NCBI GenBank assembly: GCA_003971905.1
Contig: RSEE01000118.1
Span: forward strand, 117,971-181,970
DNA length: 64,000 nucleotides
Source: Moniliella sp. 'wahieum'
Lineage: Eukaryota; Basidiomycota; Moniliellomycetes; Moniliellales; Moniliellaceae
Direction of reading: 5' to 3'
A program made the translations under genes and the position numbers. The number at the start of each line of letters is the position of its first letter. Positions within the stretch are counted from its first letter, which is position 1. The notes beneath the pieces are model-generated. The model made no database searches, was not told the origin of the DNA, and saw only the letters and a program-made list of their open reading frames with translations. Shown piece after piece: positions 34,112-46,100 of this stretch.

Positions 34112-34407
34112 GGGTACTATGAACATCAACAAGAGCGCGTGTAATGCCATATGTTTTGAGCAATAGTGTGCGCATGGCGTTTTGGAGCATGGGTGCTAAG
34201 CAAGCATAAGAACACGCACAAGAGCGCACCCACAGCAAAGGTTGACGCTGGTGACGCCAGCCGAACCACCCTTAGCACAACGAATACATGGATCCAATGC
34301 AAAGAGTAGGGGCAGAGTACAGAGGAGGAACATAGGCTCATGAGCATCCTGTTGCGAGAGGCATCACCATGCTCAACAGGGGCACTAGCCAAGGAAACCA
34401 CGGTGGT
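34112..34407. other. Convergent 3' intergenic
   Basis: The stretch between the 3' ends of the RRN6-like gene and RPL32 contains no recognisable gene. Confidence 0.5.
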
Positions 34408-34799
34408 TTAGTTCTCCTCCGAGCGCACGCGAGCGTTGGCGTTGGTCACCTTGACGCCGAGGGCCTTGGCCTGCTCGAGAATCAGGACACGCTTCTGGAA
34501 GAAACGTTGTGCGCAATCTCTGCAGCGTAGGTCGTGTTGTGCATCAGCAGCAAGTTCACGTCTTGCGGGTTGGACACGACGAAGCGACGGAAGCCATTGG
34601 GCATCAGGTACCGCGTCTTCTTGTTCGACCCGTACCCAATCTTGGGCATCTTGGTCACGTCGCGGAAGCGGCGGCGGACGACCGAGTCGATACCCTTGGG
34701 CTTACGCCACGAGGTGGCAAGACGCTTGTAGCGGTCCGCATGGTGGCGGGTAAACTTCTTGGTGCGCTTCTTGACGATGGGGATGGTAGTGGCCGCCAT
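34408..34799 (-). CDS. RPL32: 60S ribosomal protein L32 (eL32)
   Basis: A component of the large ribosomal subunit. The sequence is unmistakable: [75 protein letters not shown] and, after one frame break near 34494, [20 protein letters not shown] and a C-terminal SEEN before TAA at 34408-34410. The start is the ATG at 34797-34799. A 5'-UTR intron is likely at 34805-34987 (183 nt, GTACGTG to CTCAG), ending five bases before the ATG. Confidence 0.96.
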
Positions 34800-35370
34800 G
34801 TTGCCTGAGCACGACAGCAATCAACAATCATCAATCAGTCAGTCCCCCCTGCGTCCTTCCAGGTCGCAACACTTTCCGCTGGAGACAGCCAAATAGGCAC
34901 CACGGCCCACGCGCAAAAGGCTTCCAAGAGGCTTCTGGCGCAATTGGCGCCGTCCCAGTAAATAGCGCCCCCCCGGCTGACACGTACCTTCTTGGTGTGT
35001 CGGTGGGTAAGTCCCTGCTTCGGTGGGACGGGCCTGCGGTGGTGGCCACGCTGTTCTGGCCCGCAGGCGCGTTAGGGTTGGCATGCAACGGACGCATTAA
35101 TTCGCCGCAGCGATGCGGCCAGAGCAGTGACACTGTTTTGTGAAAGCATTGAACACTGGCGCCGTGCGAGCTTTAAGTGTTGAACTTGCTTCTTGCCAGC
35201 CTCTTTCGCCGCCCGGTGCCCGTCACCCCATGTGGCTCGGACGCCCGCCTTGTTCCCACCACCGCGACCACGAACCCCACGGTATGTCCGTTGCTCTTGC
35301 CATCGTTCTCATCCCCCTCTCATTCCATGGGTTCGTGACTCTCATCTGACCTGCTCACGTCTAGCCAACC
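34800..35370. promoter_or_regulatory. Bidirectional promoter of RPL32 and RPL16 with 5'-UTR introns
   Basis: The two ribosomal protein genes start 571 bp apart in opposite directions. Each seems to have a 5'-UTR intron ending a few bases before its ATG: minus strand 34805-34987 and plus strand 35282-35364 (GTATGT, branch TCTGACC, CTAG). This leaves about 290 bp of shared promoter between the two 5' exons. No TATA box is evident. Confidence 0.6.
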
Positions 35371-35985
35371 ATGTCGTCGATGTCTGCTTCTCCCGTTGTG
35401 ATTGACGGCAAAGGCCACCTGCTCGGTCGTCTGGCCTCGGTTGTTGCCAAGCAGGCCCTGTCGGGCCAATCGGTGGTTGTGGTCCGCACGGAGCTGATCA
35501 ATGTGTCGGGCAGCTTCTTCCGCAACAAGTTGAAGTACCATGCTTACCTCCACAAGACCCACTGCTACAACCCTTCCAAAGGTGGGCCGTGGCACGAGCG
35601 TGCGCCCTCGCGTATCCTCCACAAGGCCATCCGCGGGATGATTCCCCACAAGACGGCCCGTGGCAAGGCGGCGCTGGCTAAGATCACCCTGCTGGAGGGT
35701 GTGCCGTCGCCATACGACGCCAAGAAGAAGGTTGTCGTTCCTGCTGCTCTTCGTGTCCTCCGCCTCAAGCCCGGGCGCAACTACGCCACGCTGAAGCGCA
35801 TCTCGTCCGAGTTTGGCTGGAAGTACGAGGGTGTGGTGGCCAAGCTGGAGGAGAAGCGCCTTGTGCGCGCTGCTGCCTACCAGGAGCGCAAGGTGGCTGC
35901 CCTGAAGAAGAAGCAGGCTGCCCTTGCCGGCGCCACCGGCGCCCTGGCCGAGGTCAACCAGAAGCTTGCGGTCTACGGCTTCTAA
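35371..35985 (+). CDS. RPL16: 60S ribosomal protein L16 (uL13)
   Basis: A large-subunit protein of 204 residues, called L13a in animals. The frame is intact from ATG to TAA, the only long conserved gene here without a break. Family motifs in order: [109 protein letters not shown] and a basic helical C-terminus. Length and end (QKLAVYGF) fit the family. The first ATG at 35371 follows a probable 5'-UTR intron; the in-frame ATG at 35380 is an alternative. Confidence 0.97.
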   Translation: MSSMSASPVVIDGKGHLLGRLASVVAKQALSGQSVVVVRTELINVSGSFFRNKLKYHAYLHKTHCYNPSKGGPWHERAPSRILHKAIRGMIPHKTARGKAALAKITLLEGVPSPYDAKKKVVVPAALRVLRLKPGRNYATLKRISSEFGWKYEGVVAKLEEKRLVRAAAYQERKVAALKKKQAALAGATGALAEVNQKLAVYGF

Positions 35986-36592
35986 TCGGCTTGCACTTGG
36001 AAATGGTCCTTAGCTCCCTTGAGGCTTCCCCTCCGCGCTCGGTGCATATATTTCTTCTCGACATTTGATCCGCTCTTGCGCACGCCAATGGCCATCCTTT
36101 TTTCCTTCCTCCCCTGCTCCCCTTCCCATCCAAAATCCCCCATGCGGGCTTGACGCACAGCCTTGTCCCGATTCCTTCGCTGCGGTGGCAGAAGCGTTTG
36201 CCGACAGTCTCCTGCCTTGGGGCTGCCCGGTCCCAACCCATGTATTTTCAATGCATCGCATGCCCTATCGGGCATGTGTCCTAGGCTTCCATTGACTTGT
36301 AGGGGTTGCACTCTCTTTGTTAGGATCATATCAGCGTCCTACCCGCCTCGCCTCAATAGGGTGCTGGGTTCTGGCGACGCCCTGCCTGTAGCAGGCCAAC
36401 TTAGCGGGTTGCTTGCTGCTGTTGCGTAACAAACGGGTGTCGTGTTGTGTCTGCAGTGTAAATCCCGGCCTTAGCCCAGATCGACCATCCCGAGGGTTGC
36501 AACCGAGCAGCTGCCACGTGGAAGGCTGCTGACGGGCTGCCGGCGCTGCTGTTCGGTCGTCTTCGTGGCGCACCAGCCCAGTGTGGGCCTGC

Positions 36593-36601
36593 TGACGTGG
36601 A
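36593..36601 (+). promoter_or_regulatory. Putative unfolded-protein-response element
   Basis: TGACGTGGA matches the UPRE core (TGACGTGG) bound by bZIP regulators of the unfolded protein response. It lies about 235 bp before the BiP ATG, a position fitting induction by a Hac1/Cib1-type factor. Binding is inferred. Confidence 0.5.
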
Positions 36602-36740
36602 AGCACATCAGTGCATGCGCCCGACGAAGACGACGCGCAGGCAGGGGTCAGTGTGCAGGCTGGCTGCGGCACAGCGGCAGTGCCACGTGGCTGCGGCGGT
36701 CCGAGGTGGGGCGGGGCGAGGCGGAGGAAGAAGGCGGAGG

Positions 36741-36748
36741 TATAAATA
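36741..36748 (+). promoter_or_regulatory. TATA box of KAR2
   Basis: TATAAATA lies 95 bp before the ATG of BiP, the best TATA match of the window. Confidence 0.7.
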
Positions 36749-36835
36749 CAGCTGCTGGCCGCTGGCGTCGGCCAAGGCGTCCCCCCACCAACCACCCAGC
36801 CAGCCACACCTGCGGTTGTGCTTGTGCGTCTGCGA

Positions 36836-38946
36836 TGGCTGTCCGCCTCTTCTCCCCCGCCTCCGCCCGTTCGGGCTGGCGCCCGTCGCTCGCCTCGGCC
36901 TTCTTTGCGCTGGTCGCCCTGTTTGCGTTTGTTGCCACCTTGGCCCCCGCCTCGGTCGGCGTGGTGGCGCAGGACAAGAAGAGCGAGTACGGCACAGTGA
37001 TCGGTATTGACCTGGGTACCACCTACTCCTGCGTTGGTGTCCAGCGCCAGGGCCGCGTCGAGATTATTACCAACGACCAGGGCAACCGTATCACTCCTTC
37101 CTACGTGGCCTTTACTGAGGATGGCGAGCGTCTCGTCGGAGACGCTGCCAAAAACCAGGCTGCTCAGAACCCGGAAAACACTGTGTATGTTGTCTTCCGT
37201 TCCCTCCCCGTTTGGGGCACATCCATCTGTCACGCTGCCGTGTATACTGACCCTTGTCCGTGCCCAGCTTTGATGCCAAGCGTCTGATTGGTCGCAAGTG
37301 GGGCGACGCTGAAGTGAAGCGGGACGCGAAGCTCTTCCCCTTCCACCTGGTCGAGAAGGCTGGTAAGCCTGCAATTCAAGTCCAGGTCAACGGTAAGGAC
37401 CGTGTGTTCACTCCCGAGGAAATCTCGGCCATGATTCTGGGCAAGATGAAGGAGACGGCCGAGGCGTACCTGAACCAAAAGGTCACTCACGCTGTCGTTA
37501 CCGTTCCCGCCTACTTTAACGACGCCCAACGTCAGGCTACCAAGGACGCTGGTACCATTGCCGGTCTTCAAGTGCTGCGTATCGTCAACGAGCCTACTGC
37601 GGCTGCGATTGCATATGGTTTGGACAAGAAGGGTGGCGAGAGCCAGATCATCGTCTACGACTTGGGTGGTGGCACGTTCGACGTGTCGCTGCTGTCGATT
37701 GAGGATGGTGTGTTTGAGGTCCTGGCCACCGCCGGTGACACGCACTTGGGTGGCGAGGACTTTGACAACCGTGTCTCGCAGTACATTCTCAAGCAGTTCA
37801 AGAAGAAGTCGAACCTGGATGCGTCCAAGAACAAGCGCAGTGTCGGCAAGTTGAAGCGCGAGGTGGAGCGTGCCAAGCGTACTCTTCCTCTCAGATGTCG
37901 ACCAAGATTGAGATTGAGGCCTTCTTTGAGGGCGAGGACCTGAGCGAGACGTTGACCCGGGCCAAGTTTGAGGAGTTGAACCTGGAACTCTTCCGCCGCA
38001 CCCTCAAGCCCGTTGAGCAAGTGCTGAAGGACGCGGTGTCAAGAAGGAAGATGTTGACGATGTCGTTCTTGTGGGTGGCTCCACCCGCATTCCCAAGGTG
38101 CAGTCGCTCCTCAAGGACTTCTTCAATGGCAAGGAGCCCAGCCGTGGGATCAACCCTGACGAGGCTGTCGCTTGGGGTGCCGCGGTGCAGGGTGGTGTCC
38201 TGGCTGGTGACGACACGCTTGGTGACGTGGTCTTGATTGATGTCAACCCCCTGACTCTTGGTATCGAGACGACGGGCGGTGTGATGACCAAGCTGATTCC
38301 CCGCAACACGGTTGTGCCCACCAAGAAGAGCCAGATCTTTTCGACCGCGGCCGACAACCAGAATGTGGTGTTGATTCAAGTGTTTGAGGGTGAGCGTACG
38401 ATGACCAAGGACAACAACCGTCTCGGCAAGTTTGAGCTCACCAACATTCCCCCCGCCCCTCGTGGCGTGCCGCAAATTGAGGTGACGTTTGAGCTGGATG
38501 CCAATGGTATCCTCAAGGTCTCGGCCCACGACAAGGGTACGGGCCGTTCGGAGAGCATCACCATTACCAACGACAAGGGTCGCCTGAGTCAAGAGGACAT
38601 TGACCGTATGATCCAAGAGGCCGAAGAGTTTGCCGAGCAGGACGAGGCTTTGCGCAAGCGTGTTGAGGCGCTTAACAACTTGCAGTCCTTTGTTGCTACC
38701 CTTCGCACCCAGATCTCCGACAAGGACGGTCTCGGTGGCAAGCTGGACGAGGACGACAAGGACACGATCAAGTCCCTCAAGGACACTGAGTCGTGGCTGG
38801 AGGACAACTCGTCGTCGGCCGAGGCACAGGACATTGAGGAGCAGCTCTCGGAGCTCCAGGCGGCAGTTGCACCCATCACTTCCAAGGTGTACCAGCAGTC
38901 TGGCGGCGCCGCGGACGATGAGGACACGTACCATGACGACTTGTAG
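36836..38946 (+). CDS. KAR2: ER Hsp70 chaperone BiP
   Basis: The luminal Hsp70 that folds secretory proteins and controls the unfolded protein response. A signal peptide is clear (hydrophobic [20 protein letters not shown]). The ATPase domain has [87 protein letters not shown] and [15 protein letters not shown]. The substrate domain has [20 protein letters not shown] and [13 protein letters not shown]. The C-terminus is TYHDDL, an HDEL-type retrieval signal with Asp in the third position. The intron at 37185-37267 (83 nt, branch TACTGACC) joins NTV to FDAKRLIGR. Two single-base losses break the frame: near 37885 (RTL-SSQMSTK) and near 38035 ([14 protein letters not shown]). Confidence 0.96.
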
Positions 38947-40150
38947 GTCGGCTGTTTGGCTGAACACGGCCCATCGCTGTCGCCCTCGCGTCTTGTTGAC
39001 TGCATCCTATGTACAATTACCTTTCCCCAAAATGAGCACTCTGCACACCCTTTTGGTCTGATCGAGATCTGATCCCCTATACTATCTCAGTAGGCAAGCG
39101 TCGTAGGCAGGTAGGCAAACGTCTCTCTGTGGGAAGATCGCAGGAGTGTTGCGACGGTGCGCGTGTGGTCAATGTGTGGAACACTTGTTTCGTCGATTGT
39201 GACATGTGCACCTGCCACATGCATGTCAATATTCAATCCTCTCGAGGAACCAACGTCTGCGCGCACCGCACACCGCCACGTGGATAGGATTTAGGGTATA
39301 CGAGGAGAGATGGCTTGGGACAGCAAAAGGCCCACCGAGTACGGCGTGTACGACTGAGTGAGCACTCAGACTGAGCGCTGAGCCACAGATGCGAGGCAGG
39401 TCTCGGCTGCATCATGTGCCTGGTGGGTGACTAGTGACTAGTGACTAGCGGCATGCCTACACACTGGTCACTTGCTTCACTCATCGCAATGTGCTTACGT
39501 GCCAGCCCACCACGCCCCAGGCCCCACCCGGACGGAGAGTGCAAGGGAGCCGATGGAATTTGCAACACAAAAAGCCCAGCATCCCACCGCTGAGCGCTGG
39601 CGCTGATCACCTCCCCTGCCGATCATCATCACCGGCTGCCAAGCATTTTATTTCTTCTCTCTCTGGCCGCCCGGAGCTTTCCGTGAACCTTTCGGCAGCT
39701 TCGACCTGAGCCTGAGCGCGCTCAGCTTCAGCGAGCCCAACTCAGCGTGGCAGACACAACATCATCCATCATCCATCCGGCCTCAGCGCGCCTCAGCGCC
39801 TCAGCGCGCTCAGCCAGCCAGCCCAGCTCTGAGCCGCTCAGCGGCTCAGGACTCAGTGTGCTCAGCCTGAGCGCTCACCTGAGGCTCAGGTTCAAGTCTG
39901 AGGCCGAGCGCACCAGTCAAGCTCCAAGAGTTTCAAGCTTCAAGCTCTTCAAGTCCCTTAGCAAAGTCACTCTTTCATTATTCGACCTAGACCCACAACC
40001 CGCGTACCTGGCGACCCACCCTCGCTATAGGCCTCAAGTGTTGGCCTGTTGGCCCCGCTGCAACAGGTACAACCGCCAGTGCTGGTCTTGTCTGCCTCTC
40101 TTGTCCTCATCCATCCGCCCACCTAGTCCCTTTGTCTGACCCACACCACC
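38947..40150. other. Intergenic, motif-rich
   Basis: No gene seen. Three tandem GTGACTAG units lie at 39427-39448. CTCAGCGC/GCTGAGCG-type motifs are dense at 39362-39382 and 39709-39900, and TTTCAAGCTTCAAGCTCTTC lies at 39931-39950. The last 100 bp before the ATG at 40151 is the leader of the small unknown gene. Confidence 0.5.
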
Positions 40151-40645
40151 ATGGCCAACAACGCCTTAGCTAATGACTTGGCCAAAACATTCTGCCTCCC
40201 CTTCTTGAGCCAGTGTACGTCCCCCCCTCAGGCCTCACAGGCCTCATCAATCACCCTCCTGCCGAGAAAAGGTCGTACGCACGCTAACGAGAAGGCACGC
40301 ATCCACCTGGTGATCCCGTCCTCCAGCAAGCCTGTGTCAAACAGTGTGCGGATGCGGGTGTCTAGGCCACCAATTGGCTGTTGTTGGCACGCAGGCGACT
40401 TTGATGCTGCGGACCAGGAGGAGGACTTGGCAGCGGCCCAGGCCGAGGCTCAGCGTTACAAAGAAGAGCGCGCCCGGGCGAAGCAGCTCCGTGCCGGCCA
40501 AGCACCTAGCATGACAGCTTCCACCGTCTATGCGCCCCAGCAGGATCAGCATACCCACGAGAAGGCTCACGAGAAGCACACGGAATCCTCCCCTCATTCC
40601 TCCTCGGATGAGCATGAGCTACAAGCACCGCCGACAGCTCAATGA
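40151..40645 (+). CDS. Small hypothetical protein, charged C-terminus
   Basis: I do not recognise the family. The open frame starts MANNALANDLAKTFCLPFLS and ends ELQAPPTAQ. The C-terminal half is acidic and helical (DFDAADQEEDLAAAQAEAQR, then YKEERARAKQLRAG), followed by a His/Glu-rich tail. The middle is probably intronic: splice-like borders suggest exons reading QACVKQCADAG joined to DFDAAD (intron about 40359-40395, GTGTCT to CACGCAG) and an upstream intron about 40274-40325. The spliced protein would then have a CVKQC motif. The start has an adenine-rich CACACCACC context before ATG. Confidence 0.5.
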   Translation: MANNALANDLAKTFCLPFLSQCTSPPQASQASSITLLPRKGRTHANEKARIHLVIPSSSKPVSNSVRMRVSRPPIGCCWHAGDFDAADQEEDLAAAQAEAQRYKEERARAKQLRAGQAPSMTASTVYAPQQDQHTHEKAHEKHTESSPHSSSDEHELQAPPTAQ

Positions 40646-43138
40646 CTTACCCTTTGTTGTCGGTCGTCATACGTTTTCGCCTTCTGAACATATTGCCTCT
40701 TACGCACCTCTTTCTGCCTCTCCCTTCATGCATATTTCTCCTTTTGGGCCACACATCTTGCCTGAACCGCCATGCTATTTCCAGCCACCTAAGGAAACTG
40801 CGCCAGCTGGCTGAGTTGGAGGACGAGCAACTGGTCAGAATAGCGGAACGCCAATGCAGGGGCGTACAAGAGAGGGATATGCTGCGTGTGCTACTACATC
40901 GGCAGTACCAAGAAAGTTCTTATCGATGTCCAAAGGCCGGTACCAGCGAGCGCGCAGCGGCGAGCGATGGGGGGAGTGAACGGTGAACGTTGAGCATTGC
41001 AACCACAAGCCACACCGCCGAATAGGCTCAGCCGCCCTCCGCCTCAGCCGCCCCGCCACACTGCCCTCCTGCCGCCGGCCTCATCGCCTCGGGTTGCGTA
41101 CTACGCTCCCTCTGCGCCACCCTTGTCTGCCACCCTGTCTGCACCCTGTCTGCCACCCTATCTGCCCGCAGGACACTGCCTCCACCAGCCATACTCGCCG
41201 CCACCAAACTCCGATATCATCCTCCTCCCTCTCCCCTCCACGTCTCCCCTCCTCCATCGCTCCACCACCCCACCACCCCACCACCGCTCCTCCCGCAGAC
41301 CGGATGTCAACGGCGCACGCCTCTTCCATGCCCTCCCGCCGCCGTCCCTCTGAACCGAGAGGACCTCAGCGTCCTCCTTCACAGCGCCAGCGCACCCGAC
41401 CCCCTTCTGCGCCAATCCGCGTATGCCCGCCTGGCTGCTGGGCACCGGCCCCAGCCTGCGTACCGGCCGCTGTTCCCCTGCCTCCTCCCCATCGCCCTGA
41501 CGCTAGCCAGCGAGCCTACGGAACAGTGGGGACAACCGTTGCGTCGCCCCTTAGTCTTCCTTCTGCCCCGACCCACACTGTTTCGCCTCTTGTTGCCGCG
41601 GCGGATGATCCAAGTCGTGCCGAGGCACCCCTCCCTGCTACTACAGCTCAGCCACTCGTCTCGTCTTGACACTTGAAGCTGAAGCCTGATCCGCGGCACA
41701 TACCGTCACCGCTTCAGTGCTCGTCTTACCTTTCACCTCGTCTTAACCTTTCACACGATGGCTTGCTGTATGCCGCCCTGAGTGCCGACAGGTTGCTCTT
41801 TGTTCTCCCTTGCCCTCTTCATTCCCGGCCGCACCACCTTTTGGCATAAACCCTTCCGCCCCACCGCTCTTACATATGAAGTTGCGGACACACGACTTGC
41901 ATGATCCCCTGTCTTTTTCGCTTCTTTGCCCATTCGCGCAAAACGCCACCCTCCTACTTCGGTGGCATATGGGCATGCGAGCCACATTCTGTCTTCACTT
42001 GACTCCAACTCCCGTTCCTCATTCGCAACTGTTTCAAACCGCCACGACTGCACCTGGTTAGCGTGAGGTAATTAGGTAGGATGGCTCATCCGACTTCGGT
42101 TTCTTCAGGGTCCTTTGATTTAAACCCCACCAAGCTCATGCTATTTTCAGCTCCCATGTGCTCGCTTTTCACTTTTCTCAAAAGCGGTGGGTATATCCTC
42201 TGTGGAGTAGACCAGCTCCCTAGTAAGATTGAAGCACCATGTGTCCTTTGGCGTCCTCAATCATGATCATAGACGCCCTCTCGATTCGAGACTTGCTGGT
42301 ACCAGCTGGTGTAACCTATACAATTCTGTCACTGGATGCCAATAGCTAATCGAAAATGCCGGTAACAAGGTTCCGGATAGATATGTGAGGACTGCGTACG
42401 AAATTCAAGGTGGGCAAGGCCCACAAGATTGTGCACCAGAAATTTCGATGAGCCATGTGCCAGCAGATGTCTCTTGGAAACTTTTGCTCTCCCTTCTGAT
42501 CAATCTGGACCCTGTGGCGTGGTGCTGGTGACTCTGGAGCTGTTGCCACGATGACCGTCTTGCCTGATTAATATAGATGCGAACGCTCGATCCTCTGGAG
42601 GGGCGGCGTCCATGCCAGCAGTCCAAGTACAGTACTTATAACCCCCTGTCCCACTCTATTTTGTGTCCTGTTGCCTTTTCCCAACAACTCCACCCCTTCC
42701 CTTTCCCTCTCCCTTTTGCCTCGTGACTTGATTAGTATCATTAACTGTCGATTTGAGTTCGCTTGGGCAATCCCTCTCTCTTGAGCATCCCAATGGATAT
42801 GATTGGGTACCTCGACGTTGCCTTCCATCAGCGGCTTCAAGCCCCATGACGCCAAACCAGCTAGCATGGTGTAAGTTGAGTATATACGTCCAACAGCTAC
42901 CATCCACAAGGCGGTCTTGGTGGCTCGGTGGCCCCCTCAGCTGTGGAACTCGCCTGGGCAGATTAAATATTCATCGATCATCGCCTGCCACTTTGCAGCG
43001 ACCGGAGCTGTTTTCCTATCCATTCCGCTTCCGGCATTCCGCTCGCACCTCGACATTGAAGTTCAATATTCAATTGCATGCTCAATGCCCAACATCAACA
43101 TCGACATCCACCGGCCTTTTCCCTCCACCGTCGCCGCC
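40646..43138. other. 2.5-kb intergenic, no gene supported
   Basis: Open frames such as 40983-41669 are Pro/Ser/Thr-rich with no recognisable domain and overlap equally open minus-strand frames. A short CTGYCCACCCTRTCTG-type repeat is at about 41118-41165. The right end is the leader of NUP133. No RNA gene seen. Confidence 0.4.
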
Positions 43139-46100
43139 ATGTTTGGACGCCAACCCGCCATGCCGTCTGGCCGGCGCGGCGCCGCCGCCCGCAGCCACCA
43201 TGGCCAGTCCCGTCTGTTTGCTGCCGCCGCCTCCCCGTCCGGCGCGGCGTCCCCAGGGCCCCGGCTCGGCAGGAGCGCGCCCTCGCATCCCCCGCTCTCC
43301 TGACCCTTCCCGCCGCCGTCCCACCAGTGGGCTCCTCCGCGCCCGCACACCTCTGGCTGATGCGACGCCCCGCTCCATTGCGCCCTTACAAGCTGGTCAG
43401 CCCCTCGACCGGGACGACGTCCAGGCCGTTTCGTCGTCTGCGCGTTGCCGCCTGAAGCAAGCGATGCACTGCGGCAAGCCGGTATGTTTTTTTTTTTGCG
43501 TGGTGGCATGTCTGTCTGTCCATCCACTAACCCCACGACTCCGTTGGAACAGATGTGTACGCGATGGCCTACGCGACTGCGCTGGATCCTCTCGGATGGG
43601 CGTACGTTGCGATCCACGAGCGCGTGTACGTCTGGGACTGGCACGTAGCCGCTGGCACGTCCGTCGCGCCCAGTTGCTTCTTCCAGCGCCCCACCCACGT
43701 CGCCCACGCGACCAGAGCCCCAGCCTTGCTTCTACACACTTCCTCCCCTGGTCGACCCACACTTCCGAGCCCGGCCTGGTGGCGATCGGCCGTGTATCGG
43801 GCGACGTTTTCCTGGCCGAGTCGGTCACCGCCGGCGCAGGCTGGGCCGCAGGCTTAATGGAGGATACACCGGAAGAGAAAGGCTCGCTCCCGCGTGCCCA
43901 GATTCAGCTTGCCTCGGGAGAGACTGTGACGGCGGTGCAGCGCATTGGGTCTACCAACCTTATGGCTGCAACGTCGCAGGGGCGCCTCTTCCGTCTGCGC
44001 TTACCTCCAAGGTGCTCGCGTGCATCTTTCAGTTATCCCCGTCACGGCTCCCCGCAGCGGCTTCTTTGGTCGTCTTCTGGGCTTGGGCGAAAACGTGGGC
44101 CCTATCCACCAATCGCTTGATTACATTGGCACCCTCGACCTCCACCACGAAGAAGAGCAAACCTACCTTGTGGCTAGTGGTCGCCGCACCGCCCAAGTCT
44201 GGAGCATTGATCCGGGCCAGGGCGCAGTTCCCGACCAAGCAGTGAGCACGATCAACACGGCCTCCTATGCGTCTGCCTTGGTTGAAGCAATGGGGGTACC
44301 CCATCCTCCTTCTCGGAGGATGGATTGGAAATTACCTCGTCCGCCTTCCTTCCCACTGGCCAGGTGGCGCTCTACACGTATGCCCCCACCCAGAGCCGGT
44401 TCCGAACTCAGGCGCTCAGCACACGCAAGTTGGCCGTCTGCGTGCTTCCTCTTCAGGGCACTCAGGAGGACCAAGTGGATATCTATCCCATCCGAGAGAT
44501 GGAACTGGATGTGGATGCTCGGACGCAGTCTACTCCTCGTCTCGTTGCTGCCGGTGGCCCAGTGGTAGCCGTCGTGACGCCCAACGCGGTGGTGCAATTG
44601 GTTCTTGATGCTCCTGCTGAGCCGACAGGCTCAGTTCACACGACGGCCTATCAGCACATCACGGAGCTTCAGAGCGTCAAGCAGAACCGGATCGTTGGCT
44701 TCGGCCCAGGTCCTAGAACGGAAGAGAGAGTGAGCAACCTGCTGCTCCTTACCGCTCGAACGGGCGCGTTGGTGTTGGAAGTCAACTGGCCCGAGGCACG
44801 GGAGGTGACTCCTCGTTTGTCGCACGCGCGTAGCAAGCGACAAGAATTGCTCGTTCGGAATGGGCAGCGTGCCCTCGAGTCTGCCGTCTTCTTTGCTGAT
44901 GTGCCCGGGCAACCGCTCGACTTGCGTCTGCACATTTCTCCAGGCGGGAACATTGCCCCGCTTGCAACGGCGGCCGAGACGGTGAGCCGAGAGATTACTC
45001 TCGGCACGGCCGCCCTTCTTCCGGCTCTGGTCGATGTGCAGCAGCACCTCTCCGATCGCTCCACACGCCTGCGCAGCTTGATCACTGTGCTGGCTGAGGC
45101 GGGCGTGGCAGCGGAACTGCCGCTGGCCACACGTCAACAGCTTGCGGCCGATGCGCAGCTGGTCCAGTCGGCGGAGGCTGTATGGAAAGAGAATTTTGCG
45201 TTTTCTCTCTCGTCCCGGTTGCCGCAGATGCTGGTCCGGGCAATTGACCGAGCCATGCTCTCCTCTTCGGCGTCTACCTTCTCCTCCGACGAGGCACAGG
45301 ACACCCTTCGCACGTTCTTCCGCACCGGCCTAGGAAGATGGGACAAACTGCTGTCTCAGCTGCACCAAGGCCTGATTGATGCCCGCCTGGCTACGGCGGA
45401 TCTGGCGACTCGCACTCGTGCTGTGCTCGAGGTTGACTCTTTCCTGATCCCGGCCCATCAAGCAGCTGAAGCAGTGCAGACGGCGAAGGACGCGGTGCAC
45501 ACGGCGTATGCGCTCGACGGCCCCCTGGCTCGCGCTCCTTGGACAGCAAGCGAAGCGGATCTCGATCTGCTCGAAACGGCCTATTCGATGAGTGTGTCTC
45601 TGATCCGAGAGCGGTCGGCGACGCTGGGCTCGTTGGTGGATGTTTCGCAGCCGGTGGCGCGGATGGACGGGTACGGAGGGTCGGAGCATGCGTTGCAAGC
45701 GGCCCTTCGAAACTACCTCCCGCACCTGGCCTCAGCCGCATTGACGAGCTACGTAGCTGCGCTGGACTATGCCAAGGGCAAGACGCGCGCCAAGGCCTTG
45801 ACCAGCCGCTTTGACCAGGCCAAACACCCTATCCTTCTCCCCCTTGCCGACTAGGGATGAGTGACGAGGCTCTGCAGCTGGCTGAGAAGGTGCGAGACTA
45901 CGATGCGCTGGCCATCATTATCCTCTCGCTCCGGGGGGGAAAAGAAGGCCATGCCCTGCCCAAGCTCGCCCCGCACTTCCTCGACCGATACGGCGCACCC
46001 TTTGCCGATGCGTTGTACCGCCGCCTCTTGGCTGGGGGGAGTACCGCACCCTCCTTGCACCCGAGGGCAGGCTGACAGCCGAGCAGGTGGCTCGTCACGC

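Larger units (their letters stand above)
35986..36835. promoter_or_regulatory. RPL16 3' region and KAR2 promoter
   Basis: No gene. The right half is the BiP promoter: CACGTG at 36515-36520 and 36684-36689, a TGACGTGGA element at 36593-36601 and a TATA box at 36741-36748. Confidence 0.55.

Noticed and set aside
36836-38946. Programmed ribosomal frameshifting as cause of frame breaks
   Set aside because: Breaks differ in context, occur in most genes and have no common slippery site or downstream structure; sequencing error is simpler.
37891-38967. 358-codon minus-strand frame across the BiP gene
   Set aside because: Antisense shadow of a GC3-biased gene; the sense strand codes for BiP without doubt.
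40983-41669. 228-codon Pro/Ser/Thr-rich open frame
   Set aside because: Overlapping minus-strand frames are equally open and no domain is visible; composition explains it.
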